64,000 nucleotides of DNA from Chloroflexi bacterium 54-19 (GTDB lineage: Bacteria > Chloroflexota > Chloroflexia > Chloroheliales > Chloroheliaceae). The notes beneath the pieces were generated by a model. The model worked only from the letters and a program-made list of their open reading frames with translations. It did no database searches and was not told the origin of the DNA. The translations under genes and the position numbers were made by a program. Location of the stretch: positions 111,324-175,323 of the forward strand of contig MKTJ01000013.1 in assembly GCA_001898225.1 (NCBI GenBank), given 5' to 3'. This document shows, one piece after another, positions 8,856 to 17,815 of this stretch (position 1 is the first letter of the stretch; each line of letters begins with the position of its first letter).

Positions 8856-9768
8856 CTGTGGATAACTTTGTTGGTAAGTAACCCTTTCTTCTAATTATGA
8901 GGGATATGTAATAAAAAGTCTATAAATAGTTGTCTTTTCCACAATCACCCAGGATTAAGTGAGCCCTAAAGTTACATCTTTTGAATATAGATTTTAATTT
9001 TTTTGTTTGAGAATATTCATCTTGAGGTTGAAATGCTTATTTTTTTAGGCTTTCCAGGGTTTGGTATATAACCCGACGTATAGAATGGCAGACCAGAGAG
9101 AGAACAAAGAAAAAATAAAAAAGGGTGGAGAATAGTTATTTATTATTTGGTTTCCGGGATATGTCCCCTTTTTATTTGGCTGTGGGATAAGCCACCGTTA
9201 TGCACCCACTACCTGATGCCCCGGGTACCCCGAATTGTGGCTCCGCTCCATCCATTAAAAATGACAATGGGAAGGGTTGTGCCTTGCATCAATGCCACCT
9301 TTATTTTGGGCTTGTGTTCCTACCAGAATATGCGATAAGACCGGGAGCTTTTATTATTGGAAATCTCTAAGTTTTTTATGTCTTTTATTTTTCCTTGAAT
9401 AAATTTGGGGATATGTCGTGTTTTGTTGGGAGGGCGGATTTTTGGTAAATAAACCAAATTGTAAACACTTTATAAACAAACTCCGTACCCCTTTAAACTT
9501 CGAAACTTTTCAAAATAGCAGGCGTAAATTTATGTGTTGAGGTTCTCATGCCATTGCCAGAAATCTGCTTCCCAAAGCAATCTTCTAACCTGGCGGCAGA
9601 CGGAACCGGCTCTTTTAGAACTATTGCCCCTCGGACCTTACCTTAGAGGTTTGTGAACAAGCGGGCAATCGCCTAAAAACAGTGAAACATGTTTGGGAGA
9701 AACAGTGTCATACTGTATGTAAAGGCTTGGGGCCTTAAGAGAAGTAACGTAGAAAGCGCAGGATTGTA

Positions 9769-10347
9769 ATGTATCCTTATTCCAATTATCCTAACCCTAA
9801 TTATCCTAACGGGGACCCAAATAACCAGGGGAATGTTCCGCCTTATCCTTACCCGGAAAACCCCGGCACGCCTCCCCCTTACCAGCCCTATAACTATCAG
9901 GGTGGGCCGCAGGGACAACCGCCTTATAACTATTATCCGCCGCAGCCGCCACGCCCCCAGTACGGGTATGTTCACCCTCTTTTGCGGGCTTTTGGTATCG
10001 TCTTCCTGGTCATCATTATCCTGTCGCTGGTGGGACATCACGGCTTCTTTATTTTCCCGGTCTTCCCGCTCATAATCTTTGCGATTATCATGCTGGCGAC
10101 CCGGCCTTACCGCTATCGCTATGGCTGGAACCGTCCTTACTACCGCCATCATCACAATGCCTACTGGAGTAACGGTTACCAGTATCCGGGACAGGCTTAC
10201 AACTACACCCAGACCCCGCCACCTCCGGGCTACTACGGGCCACAGCAACCGCCTCAGACCCAGCAGACCCAGACTCAGCAGGGCTGGCCGACCCCAAAAG
10301 ACCCTTACAAGAACGATACTGACGAGAATATGGAAAATCCTTACTAA
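9769..10347 (+). CDS. Pro/Tyr/Asn-rich membrane protein
   Basis: A 192-residue protein with a disordered N-terminus (~68 residues of P, Y, N, Q and G; repeated YP and NYPN motifs). A hydrophobic pair of segments follows at about residues 70-115 (FGIVFLVIIILSLVG and FPLIIFAIIMLA). The C-terminus is again Y/P/Q/T-rich and ends in acidic residues. Nothing catalytic is visible. It resembles the architecture of three other genes in this window (28201, 43967, 53418): low-complexity proline tail plus membrane helices. The start ATG 9769 has AGGAT upstream, and a strong terminator follows. It may be an envelope scaffold, but this is inference. Confidence 0.72.
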   Translation: MYPYSNYPNPNYPNGDPNNQGNVPPYPYPENPGTPPPYQPYNYQGGPQGQPPYNYYPPQPPRPQYGYVHPLLRAFGIVFLVIIILSLVGHHGFFIFPVFPLIIFAIIMLATRPYRYRYGWNRPYYRHHHNAYWSNGYQYPGQAYNYTQTPPPPGYYGPQQPPQTQQTQTQQGWPTPKDPYKNDTDENMENPY

Positions 10348-10365
10348 ACCAGGAAAGGATCTACC

Positions 10366-10401
10366 AGAGCAGCCGGGTTTCAAAACCCGGCTGCTCTTTT
10401 T
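10366..10401 (+). terminator. Strong intrinsic terminator
   Basis: A 14-bp perfect stem (10366-10379 with 10384-10397), a 4-nt TCAA loop, then a T-run to 10401. It ends the Pro/Tyr-rich gene. Confidence 0.93.
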
Positions 10402-10425
10402 GTCTGGAAAAACAGGGTTCTAATT

Positions 10426-10434
10426 TGGTATACT
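10426..10434 (+). promoter_or_regulatory. Extended -10 promoter element for the recombinase
   Basis: TGG followed by TATACT (10429-10434), about 54 bases before the recombinase ATG and just after the preceding terminator. No good -35 is seen at the normal distance, which fits extended -10 promoters. Confidence 0.4.
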
Positions 10435-10487
10435 CAGGGCCGGGTTAACCCGTTGTTCACCAACCAGCCGCCAGGATTTTTATAAGA

Positions 10488-11912
10488 ATGCCCAGACAAA
10501 CCAGCCTGACTAAATCTGCATCTGCCGACCAGTCCGCCCTTTTGACCGAGTGGGAAACCGGCGCGAAAAGCTATTTCGGGAAAGGACGCTCCCTCATTAC
10601 AGGGACGAGCCAGCTACCGCCGGAATTACCCCTGGCGGCGGGCGTCTACCTTTTCCTGGAAACGCTCAAGGGCCAGAGCCAGGAGACGGCCAAGACTTAC
10701 CGGGTAGGTTGTCGCCGCTTCATGTGGTTCATCTTTGAAACGGCAGGACAAATCCCCGACCAGGCAACCATTTACGAACTATCGCCCCTGGTTTTAGAAG
10801 ATTTTTATTTGTGGCTGGTGGCAACCTACGGGCGCAAGGCTCGGGCGACCTGCAACAGCTATATGGCAGCGGCCCGTAACCTTTTCGACTACCTGGCCCG
10901 GCGGCGGTTGACCCCCGGCGGCTGTCAGTTCCAGGAAATGGTAGCCGGGCTGAGCCGTTTGCAGGGCCGGGCTTCCTATAAAACCCCCCGTGTCAAAGGT
11001 AGACAGGTGGCTCAGGCGGCCCGGCTGGCCCTTAAACCGGCGGTACCGGTCCTGGAAGACCTCGCTGCCGCCGAACTTGAAGCGGACTCAAACGCGACCC
11101 CTTTCTACCCGGAAGGAGCAGTACCCTCCCCGAACGGTCAGCCCCTTCTTAATCCTGGCCCCAGCGGAGAATTTTCCCGGAATTTCCAAGACCAGCCAGC
11201 CGACCTCATGGATACCCCCACGACGGTAACAGGAAATGTCTTTAAAAGAATGCCCCGCAGCCAGCCCGAAAAAGACCGGCGTGACCTGGAAGAACTGCGC
11301 GACCGGGCGATTATCCTGACCCTCTACTGCACCGGTATGCGCCGCCAGGAACTTGCCAGCCTCGACCGGCGCGACCTTGAAGCGTTACTCGATGACTACC
11401 GGCGCGACCTTTTCAGGAATTACCAGGCCAACGTGACTGGGCGCGGCGAAGAGCCAACCGGTGATAATACTTACGAACTGATAATAACTGGCAAAGGCCA
11501 GAAGGAACGGCTGGTCTACTTCGACCAGGTGACCCTGGCCGCCATCGAGGAATACCTGACCCGGCGTGGCAAAGACGGCTTCCGGCCTCTTTTCCTGCAA
11601 CATCACCGGGGCCGGGACAAGGTTAAACCCATCTCTGGTGGGGAGAACTACCGGGTCAGCCTGGTAACGGTCTGGCAGGTGGTAGCCCGTTATGCCGCCC
11701 GGTTGGGCGTGGACCTCAAACCGCACGACTTCCGTCACAACCTGGCGACCAGCCTGCTCAACGCCGGGGCTCAACTTTCCGAGGTCCAGGATATTCTCGG
11801 CCACGCCAGCCCTACTACCACTAAACAGATTTACGCTCATTACGATAAAGGCCATTTGCGGGAGGCTTTTTCCAAATATCGCAAAAGCGCCGCCGACCTG
11901 GAACCGGATTGA
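10488..11912 (+). CDS. Tyrosine recombinase/integrase (XerC/XerD-like) with a long interdomain linker
   Basis: A 474-residue site-specific recombinase. The N-terminal SAM-like core-binding domain spans about residues 45-150. The catalytic domain starts near 260 and shows Arg285 or Arg286 (CTGMRRQELASL), a beta-hairpin lysine segment (GKGQKERLVYF), His413-x-x-Arg416 (HDFRHNLATSLLNAG), His439 (ILGHASPTTTKQ) and the nucleophile Tyr449. The enzyme cuts and rejoins DNA through a phosphotyrosine link. It is about 170 residues longer than cellular XerC/D; most of the excess is a low-complexity linker at ~165-260. I see no flanking att repeats or phage genes, so chromosome-dimer resolution or a lost element are both possible. 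Confidence 0.88.
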   Translation: MPRQTSLTKSASADQSALLTEWETGAKSYFGKGRSLITGTSQLPPELPLAAGVYLFLETLKGQSQETAKTYRVGCRRFMWFIFETAGQIPDQATIYELSPLVLEDFYLWLVATYGRKARATCNSYMAAARNLFDYLARRRLTPGGCQFQEMVAGLSRLQGRASYKTPRVKGRQVAQAARLALKPAVPVLEDLAAAELEADSNATPFYPEGAVPSPNGQPLLNPGPSGEFSRNFQDQPADLMDTPTTVTGNVFKRMPRSQPEKDRRDLEELRDRAIILTLYCTGMRRQELASLDRRDLEALLDDYRRDLFRNYQANVTGRGEEPTGDNTYELIITGKGQKERLVYFDQVTLAAIEEYLTRRGKDGFRPLFLQHHRGRDKVKPISGGENYRVSLVTVWQVVARYAARLGVDLKPHDFRHNLATSLLNAGAQLSEVQDILGHASPTTTKQIYAHYDKGHLREAFSKYRKSAADLEPD

Positions 11913-12031
11913 TTCGCCTTATAACCAACTCGTCTTTATTCATCTATAAATTAACGTATTAAAGGTAAAATCTTAAAAGCTGGTATATAGCCTGGATCAA
12001 ATCTCGGCAAAGTTGATAGTGAGGTATTCTT

Positions 12032-12991
12032 ATGTTACTCGAATTATCTCCAATCATAACCTGGCTTTTGGAAGGGGATGTAGCGGTTCAATATCAGACC
12101 CAAAGGGATTTATTAGACGCCCCTGCCTCCGTGCTGGCCGGGCTTAGAGACCGAATTGCTACCGAAGGATGGGGCAAACGGTTTCTCGACAAACGGGATG
12201 CTGAAACCGGATTGTGGGGAAATGGCATCTATTCCCCAAAATGGATTTCCACCCACTACACCCTACTGGACCTAAAAAACTTGGGTTTGGACCCGGCCAA
12301 CCGCCAGTATATAGAAAGCAGCGAAATTCTGATTAATGCGCATTGGGGCAGCCAGGGGCAGGCTGGTAAACCAAATAAGCGCTATGTTGATATGTGTATA
12401 GCAGGGATGGCTCTCAGCATTTGTTGTTATTGTCATTCGCCGTCGCCTAAAATCAAAGAAATGCTCGATTACATCCTGGCTAAACAATTTCCCGATGGAG
12501 GGTGGAACTGCCGCTGGCATCGCGGAGCTACCAACAGCTCACTTCATACCACTATAACGGTTTTAGAAGCTCTGCGGGATTACCAGGATAACGGCTATGC
12601 TTACAGGCTTCAGGAGGTGCGGGAAAGAATCCCCAAACCCTGGGAATTTATCCTAAGCAAAAGGCTGTTCAGGTCCAGCCATACCGGCGAGATAATCGAC
12701 CCCAAGATGCTGATGCTCTCATACCCTTCCACCTGGAGATATGACATTTTGCGCTGCATGGATTATTTCGCGAGCGTGCAAACGCCCTACGATAACCGTA
12801 TGGATGAAGCCCTCGACCTGATAATCCAGAAAAAGCGAAGCAATAACCATTGGCCGGTGCAACATAAACACCCTGGAATCGTTCATTTTGATATGGAAAA
12901 AACCGGCTCGGATAGCCGTTGGAATACTCTCAGAGTCTTGCGCGTCCTCCGTTTTTATAATAAAAATTATTACAATCAAATTCTTAGCTAG
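12032..12991 (+). CDS. Alpha/alpha-toroid protein (squalene-cyclase/prenyltransferase-like fold), function unknown
   Basis: A 319-residue protein with recurring W/G-rich toroid motifs such as DAETGLWGNGIYSPKWIS near residue 60 and KQFPDGGWNCRWHRGATNSS near 155-170. Family relatives are often annotated as squalene cyclase-like or prenyltransferase-repeat hypothetical proteins. The DxDD motif of true class II terpene cyclases is not visible, so it is probably not a cyclase. There is no signal peptide. The start ATG 12032 follows GAGGT by 8 bases. The gene is monocistronic, 120 bases after the recombinase. It may bind or modify a small molecule; nothing local tells which. Confidence 0.72.
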   Translation: MLLELSPIITWLLEGDVAVQYQTQRDLLDAPASVLAGLRDRIATEGWGKRFLDKRDAETGLWGNGIYSPKWISTHYTLLDLKNLGLDPANRQYIESSEILINAHWGSQGQAGKPNKRYVDMCIAGMALSICCYCHSPSPKIKEMLDYILAKQFPDGGWNCRWHRGATNSSLHTTITVLEALRDYQDNGYAYRLQEVRERIPKPWEFILSKRLFRSSHTGEIIDPKMLMLSYPSTWRYDILRCMDYFASVQTPYDNRMDEALDLIIQKKRSNNHWPVQHKHPGIVHFDMEKTGSDSRWNTLRVLRVLRFYNKNYYNQILS

Positions 12992-13062
12992 AATGATTTA
13001 GAAGAACCTGCTTTAGTTCAACCACCTGAACTAGCCAGTTTGTAGATGAAGGAACGTAATTT

Positions 13063-14709
13063 ATGAGTGAAAGCACCCCCAAAAACCAGTTATCCCATAT
13101 AGCCGAATACGCTAACCTTCCTGCCACCGAAGAACAGTTAGGGCGGCTACAAAATGCGCTTGAGGGTTTAAGGGCGTTTCTCCGGGCGACCCCAAACGAA
13201 CCCTTTGAGGCACTTGAACCCGATACAATCTATCGCCTGCCGGTCCCAGAAATCACGCCTGTGGCTAATCAACCGGTTCCTTTGCCCGCCGCACCTACCG
13301 GGCCTTTCTCTGATTTAACTTATTTAAGTGTGGCCGAAGCAAGCAACCTGATTGAAGCAAGAAAGCTTTCCCCGGTGGAATTGACAAACGCCGCTATAAA
13401 ACGCATCGAGCAACTTGAACCACAATTACAGGCTTTTGCCACCCAAACCACCGAGCAGGCTCTCGCAGCGGCCCGCCTGACCGAACAGGAGATTATGGCC
13501 GGTGCCAGGCGAGGACCGCTCCACGGTATACCCCTGGTCCTGAAGGATTTGATAGAGACAAAAGGTATCAGAACAACTGCTTCCTCCAAAGTCCTGGCCG
13601 ATTATATCCCGACCAAAACTTCCACGGTTGCCCGAAAACTGGAGGAAGCCGGGACTATTCTTATGGGCAAAGTCCACACTCATGAGTTCGCCTATGGGGT
13701 GGTTTGTCCGCCAACGCGCAATCCCTGGAACCTGGACTGTATTCCCGGTGGCAGTAGTGGGGGCTCGGCGGCAGCGGTAGCCAGCGGCATGGCAACCCTG
13801 GCTATCGGTACGGATACGGCCGGTTCGATAAGAATACCGGCTGCCCTTTGTGGCACGGTCGGTCTTAAACCTACTTATGGGCGGGTGAGCCGCCAGGGAG
13901 TGCTGCCCTTATCCTGGTCACTGGACCATGTTGGACCGATTTGCCGTACCGTCGAAGATGCCGCTTTATTGTTACAGGCTATTGCCGGGTATGATGCGCA
14001 AGACCCCGCCAGCGCCATTGCGGCGGTACCTGATTACCTGGCGGGCTTAAAAGAGAATATTAAGGGGCTGAAAATTGGGATTGTTGGCGGGTCGTATTTT
14101 GAGTTGGTTACTCCCGGACTAAAAGAAGCCCTCGAAATCGCTTCCACTATCCTTGGCGAGCTAGGGGCGGTATTAGAACATGTTGAAATACCTGACGTCG
14201 AAGAAAGCGACCCGGTGGTCAACGCAATTACACTGGCTGAAGCGAGCACCTATCACCAGAAATGGCTGCGGGACAAAGGTCACCTCTATAACCCGGACGT
14301 GCTGGCCTTGCTGCAAATCGGGGAGCTACTGTTAGCCACCGATTTTGTGCAGGCCAAACGGAGGCGGCGGCTTTTGGCGCAAAAAATGCTCGATTTGTTT
14401 CAGGTTCACCATCTTGATGTGTTAATGCTACCTACCGTAGTCGGCCCTGCTCCGCAAGCCGATGAACCATCTTTTAAGATGGGAGAAGTAGAATTACCGG
14501 TGACTGCCCTGCTCCGTTATACTTGCCCTTTTAATGCTACCGGGCTTCCGGCGCTGGCCGTACCTTGCGGCTTTGAGAATGGCTTACCCTTGAGTATGCA
14601 ACTGGTGGGTAAACCTTTCGATGAAGCAACCTTACTCCGGGTTGGTTATAACTATGAACAGGCTACTCCCTGGCACCACCGGCACCCGCAGTACCCCGCC
14701 AAGGGCTAA
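13063..14709 (+). CDS. Amidase, amidase-signature (AS) family, with N-terminal GatC/AtzG-like extension
   Basis: A 548-residue amide hydrolase using a Ser-cisSer-Lys triad. Visible elements are the lysine segment HGIPLVLKDLIETKG, the glycine/serine-rich signature GGSSGGSAAAVASGMA and the nucleophile loop GTDTAGSIRIPAALCG. The first ~75 residues (EYANLPATEEQLGRLQNALE onward) resemble the small GatC/AtzG-type subunit fused in front of the catalytic domain, explaining the extra length. It could act on amides, carbamates or biuret-like substrates, or, if partnered with GatB, in Gln-tRNA formation. No gatB is nearby, so a metabolic amidase is likelier. ATG 13063 has AAGGA upstream. DUF1330 follows 98 bases on. 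Confidence 0.88.
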   Translation: MSESTPKNQLSHIAEYANLPATEEQLGRLQNALEGLRAFLRATPNEPFEALEPDTIYRLPVPEITPVANQPVPLPAAPTGPFSDLTYLSVAEASNLIEARKLSPVELTNAAIKRIEQLEPQLQAFATQTTEQALAAARLTEQEIMAGARRGPLHGIPLVLKDLIETKGIRTTASSKVLADYIPTKTSTVARKLEEAGTILMGKVHTHEFAYGVVCPPTRNPWNLDCIPGGSSGGSAAAVASGMATLAIGTDTAGSIRIPAALCGTVGLKPTYGRVSRQGVLPLSWSLDHVGPICRTVEDAALLLQAIAGYDAQDPASAIAAVPDYLAGLKENIKGLKIGIVGGSYFELVTPGLKEALEIASTILGELGAVLEHVEIPDVEESDPVVNAITLAEASTYHQKWLRDKGHLYNPDVLALLQIGELLLATDFVQAKRRRRLLAQKMLDLFQVHHLDVLMLPTVVGPAPQADEPSFKMGEVELPVTALLRYTCPFNATGLPALAVPCGFENGLPLSMQLVGKPFDEATLLRVGYNYEQATPWHHRHPQYPAKG

Positions 14710-14807
14710 CCCACAGGCTAAGACCAAATTTAGACACCGGCTTTTAATTTAGCGGGAACTTGCAATTAGGATAACTTATCAATCAAAGAACAGAGGGAGA
14801 ACTGGAT

Positions 14808-15098
14808 TTGAAGGGATATGTATTGGTACTGGTGAATATTGATAACCCCGAAGTTTACAGAGAAGTATATTCCGCCTTTGTGCTGGATACACTGGCGCCT
14901 TACGGAGGCCGTTTCCTGGTCCGGGGCGGACCCCATCAACTACTTGAAGGAGATTTAATGCCCGACCGGGTGGTAGTTATTGAATTCGATAGCTACGAAA
15001 AAGCCCTCGCCTGGTATAACTCTGATACCTACCAGGCCCTCCGGCTCAAACGGGTACCCCTGTCAAAAGCCAATTTCTTCGTGGTCCAGGGCGTCTGA
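14808..15098 (+). CDS. DUF1330 family protein
   Basis: A 96-residue alpha/beta ferredoxin-like protein. Characteristic DUF1330 stretches are KGYVLVLVNI at the start, LAPYGGRFLVRGG in the middle, and VVVIEFDSYEKALAWYNS before the last strand. Members are dimeric and functionally undefined. Translation most likely starts at TTG 14808, since AGGGAG lies 8 bases upstream and no ATG fits. It follows the amidase by 98 bases in the same direction and could be co-transcribed. Confidence 0.85.
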   Translation: MKGYVLVLVNIDNPEVYREVYSAFVLDTLAPYGGRFLVRGGPHQLLEGDLMPDRVVVIEFDSYEKALAWYNSDTYQALRLKRVPLSKANFFVVQGV

Positions 15099-15551
15099 CA
15101 AGCTTTGGGGGGATTAAAAGTGCTGTTTATTGGCCGATCCGAGGGTAAAAACATGCCAGAAGTTTAGAATTTGATTAATTTCACACATGATTTAGCCTCA
15201 AAATTTAAATTCTCCCGGCAAAGAAAGGTTCGCCGTAAGGTTTATGTGGTATTATCTGCCGCAGTAGTTGTCTGCTATACTCGTTTTATTGGAATTAATT
15301 TAGGAACCTGGGTTGCTTTATACCAAGTACACCTAAAGCTTGGCGGAGATAAACCAGCCATTCGCCTGTAGGCAGTTTGAGGGCGATGTCGGCCAGGGGG
15401 TCTTGAACCAGTGAAATTTCGCTACGGCGTCAGAGCGAGACGCCGGAAATATAGTGTTGTTACCCCTGTGTTGTCTTCCACAATCGAATAGCTTGTAAGT
15501 TCCTTCCTTGATAACCCGGACTCGATAGAGAGTCCGCGAAAGGGAGTCTAT
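15099..15551. other. Non-coding stretch with structured 5' leader of the C39-like gene
   Basis: 453 bases without a supported gene. An extended -10 (TGCTATACT, 15273-15281) would start a leader of about 260 nt. This leader holds two perfect 7-bp hairpins, 15425-15445 (CGGCGTC/GACGCCG) and 15517-15536 (CGGACTC/GAGTCCG), the second just before the ribosome site. No known riboswitch consensus was recognised. Confidence 0.55.
15425..15536 (+). promoter_or_regulatory. Tandem hairpins in 5' leader, candidate cis-regulatory RNA
   Basis: Two perfect 7-bp stems with 7-nt and 6-nt loops sit 75 nt apart in front of the secreted protease-like gene. The second ends six bases before the AGGGAG ribosome site, close enough to influence translation. 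Neither is followed by a T-run. Confidence 0.4.
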
Positions 15552-17609
15552 TTGCTGCGAGATAAATCCACGCCTACCGAATCTTTGGGGATGTTAGGCG
15601 CTTTATTCAGTATTGTTTCTATCCTGTCTGCTCAAAGTAATTACCTTACTCACTTAAAACGCGCTACTCGAACAATTGCTACTTTTGCAATAGTTGCTCT
15701 CTTGTTGGGTCTTATGTTGACCCAGGCTTTCCAACCGACCGGGGCCCACGCCGAAACCAACCCGGCTATCACCGCCCGGTCTGCCGGTATCGAAACCGAT
15801 GGCGACCAGGCCCATCTCTATGTCACCAATGGCCCCGATAAAGCCACTATCCTGACCCTCCCGGCGGCCACACTTGACGCCCGCACTTCCGACAGCGTTT
15901 CGGTTAGCCCCGACGGCCAGAAAGTTGTCTATATGACGGCGGGCCAGGCCGATTACACCGGGTCAGCCATCTGGTCGCTCAATTATGATGGCTCCGACCG
16001 GCAAATGCTGGCAAACTTCTCCACCCAAAAATTGTGGACCGCCCCTTTTACGTGGTCCCACGACAGCCGCCAGCTTGCCTATGTAATTATGGCGGCGGAC
16101 GGCAGCCTGGAACTGTGGCGCATGAATGCCGATGGTACCGGGCAACAACCGGTCTTGAAAAATTCGTCTTCTTTCCGGCAGGAAATTTTCTTTGGCGATA
16201 ACAGGAATGTTTTAAGCTGGACCCCGGACGGCAAGTACCTGGAATATACCGACCGGAGCACCGAACCTTATCGCAAATTTTCGGTTGACCTGACCACGGA
16301 CAAGGTTTCATCGGTAGAGGTACCTTCCGACAAAACCCAGACACCCCGGAAACTCGATGTACCTCTTTTCTCCCAGATGGACCCCCGCTGGCAAAGCTGG
16401 AGTCTGGGGGTTTGCGGCACCACCATCGGGGCCCAGGGCTGTGCCCTCACCTCAACGGCGATGGTCTTTAAGTATTTTGGGGTAGATACCGACCCGGCCC
16501 GGTTGCGCAATTGCCTGGGCTATGCGGCCTGCCCGATGCATTGGAGCGAAGCCGCCAATAATTGCAGCGGCGGCAAGGTCAGCGGCGGGGATATTCTCTC
16601 CTTCGATTTCGACGCCATGCGCAACAGCCTGGACCACGGTTTTCCGGTAATTGTCGGCTTTATGGTCAATACAGCCCGGACCCATTTCGTCGTGGTTAAC
16701 GGCGGGAGTGGCACCGACCCCAACGGCTATACCGTCAACGACCCCTGGGATGCCACCAACACCAAGACCCTCGGCGAGTTTATCCAGCGCCAGGGCTGGC
16801 CCCAGCAGATGGAGCTTTTCACCGGCACGCCACCGACCCCTCACACACCCGGCGAAGGCACCAGCCGCCTGGCCCAGTTCGTGGACGCCTACAACCGGGG
16901 GGGTGGCCTGACAGCCCTGGGTAGCCCCACGAATGGCGCTCACTGGTGGTATGGAGCGGTTATCCAGGATTTCCCCGGTGACCCGGTAGCAATTATGCAG
17001 GACGAGGACAGCGAGAACCGCCAGGGCCTTACCCCCGGCACCTGCCTGGCCTACTATATCCGCCGAGGTATTTTCAACTGGTACGCCGCCAACGGCAACC
17101 CGACCCTGTTCGGCCCGCCAACCTCGGACGAATTCGCCTGGAATAACCACACCATCCAGAGTTTTGACAACGGGTACATCCAGTTTGGTAACCCCGCCAA
17201 TAATGAATCGACCGGTTTCACCGCCTGGCCGGCCACAGGTGATGGCTGGCGGCGCGAATTCTATAACAATAAAAGCTGGGGCTGCGGCACCTCCTGGGTA
17301 GATTACCTCGGAGGTGACGTGAACCTTGATTCGCCCTGGGATGCCAGCGGCCCGGTCCCGGCCCTGGTTAAAGATGGTTGGTCGGCCCGGTACACCCGCA
17401 CTATTAGCCTGAGCAGCGGCAGTTATACCATAACTGCCAGCAGCGCCAACGGGGTTAAAGTTTGGCTGGACGATAACCTGGTTGTAAATGTAGCCGACGC
17501 ATCCGGCGGCGGTTGGCAGGGCCACGTAACCGGTGTTTCTCATACCCTTAAAATCGAGTTTACCGGCGGTGACCAGGCCCAGCTTAATTTCAAACTGGCC
17601 GCAAGTTAG
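15552..17609 (+). CDS. Secreted multidomain protein: TolB-like propeller, C39-like cysteine peptidase, PA14-like domain
   Basis: A 685-residue exported protein. A hydrophobic signal segment (IATFAIVALLLGLMLTQAF, ~residues 42-60) ends in AHA before ETNP. Then come WD40/TolB-like blades (SVSPDGQKVVY, FTWSHDSRQLAYV, LSWTPDGKYLEY), about 75-245. A papain-like C39-type domain (~265-420) shows Cys297 in GCALTSTAMVF, His378 in THFVVVNGG and Asp397 in VNDPWDA. The last ~120 residues (FYNNKSWGC through KVWLDDNLVVNV) look like a PA14 sugar-binding module. It probably cleaves or binds wall peptides outside the cell. TTG 15552 has AGGGAG upstream; an ATG at 15591 is an alternative start. Confidence 0.85.
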   Translation: MLRDKSTPTESLGMLGALFSIVSILSAQSNYLTHLKRATRTIATFAIVALLLGLMLTQAFQPTGAHAETNPAITARSAGIETDGDQAHLYVTNGPDKATILTLPAATLDARTSDSVSVSPDGQKVVYMTAGQADYTGSAIWSLNYDGSDRQMLANFSTQKLWTAPFTWSHDSRQLAYVIMAADGSLELWRMNADGTGQQPVLKNSSSFRQEIFFGDNRNVLSWTPDGKYLEYTDRSTEPYRKFSVDLTTDKVSSVEVPSDKTQTPRKLDVPLFSQMDPRWQSWSLGVCGTTIGAQGCALTSTAMVFKYFGVDTDPARLRNCLGYAACPMHWSEAANNCSGGKVSGGDILSFDFDAMRNSLDHGFPVIVGFMVNTARTHFVVVNGGSGTDPNGYTVNDPWDATNTKTLGEFIQRQGWPQQMELFTGTPPTPHTPGEGTSRLAQFVDAYNRGGGLTALGSPTNGAHWWYGAVIQDFPGDPVAIMQDEDSENRQGLTPGTCLAYYIRRGIFNWYAANGNPTLFGPPTSDEFAWNNHTIQSFDNGYIQFGNPANNESTGFTAWPATGDGWRREFYNNKSWGCGTSWVDYLGGDVNLDSPWDASGPVPALVKDGWSARYTRTISLSSGSYTITASSANGVKVWLDDNLVVNVADASGGGWQGHVTGVSHTLKIEFTGGDQAQLNFKLAAS

Positions 17610-17637
17610 CCCCTCTTGCTGGGCCATTCATTTATCC

Positions 17638-17675
17638 GGCTGCATTGGACTTAAACATTCAATGCAGCCATTTTA
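17638..17675 (+). terminator. Intrinsic terminator after the C39-like gene
   Basis: GGCTGCATTG (17638-17647) pairs perfectly with CAATGCAGCC (17660-17669), followed by ATTTTAA. A second small hairpin, GCTAATA/TATTAGC at 17692-17711, lies just beyond and may be an operator of the next gene. Confidence 0.75.
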
Positions 17676-17815
17676 ATTAGTTTAGGGGCCTGCTAATATG
17701 CTATTATTAGCCGCTTGTCATTTTTTTAAGTAAGTCTTAAAAGGCGAAGTGCTGCGGGAAACAAAAAATTAGCTATATCAACGAAGAACAAATCAATTAA
17801 AGGATTGCCGTTTCG

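Larger units (their letters stand above)
8608..9768. other. 1.1-kb AT-rich gene-free region with inverted repeats
   Basis: No convincing gene on either strand. It contains a terminator-like hairpin (8745-8770), a perfect 15-bp inverted repeat (8822-8855), a TGTGGATAA 9-mer (8857-8865), a TTTTCCACA 9-mer (8934-8942), and ACAGT-N5-ACTGT near 9700. Several long A/T runs suggest easily melted DNA. Its role is unknown: regulatory, structural, or a remnant. Confidence 0.6.

Noticed and set aside
8822..8942. Chromosome replication origin
   Set aside because: Only two DnaA-box-like words and no dnaA, dnaN or parAB genes nearby; kept only as a structural observation.
9147..9338. 63-codon ORF in the AT-rich gap
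   Set aside because: No ribosome site, odd composition, no recognisable fold.
15171..15371. 66-codon ORF before the C39-like gene
   Set aside because: It spans the predicted promoter and leader and lacks a ribosome site.
15290..15551. c-di-AMP (ydaO) riboswitch
   Set aside because: Looked for GGGGUGAAUC-like and CAGCUAACC-like elements; not found.
16452..17627. 391-codon ORF antisense to the C39-like gene
   Set aside because: Same cause: shadow of a GC-rich coding strand.
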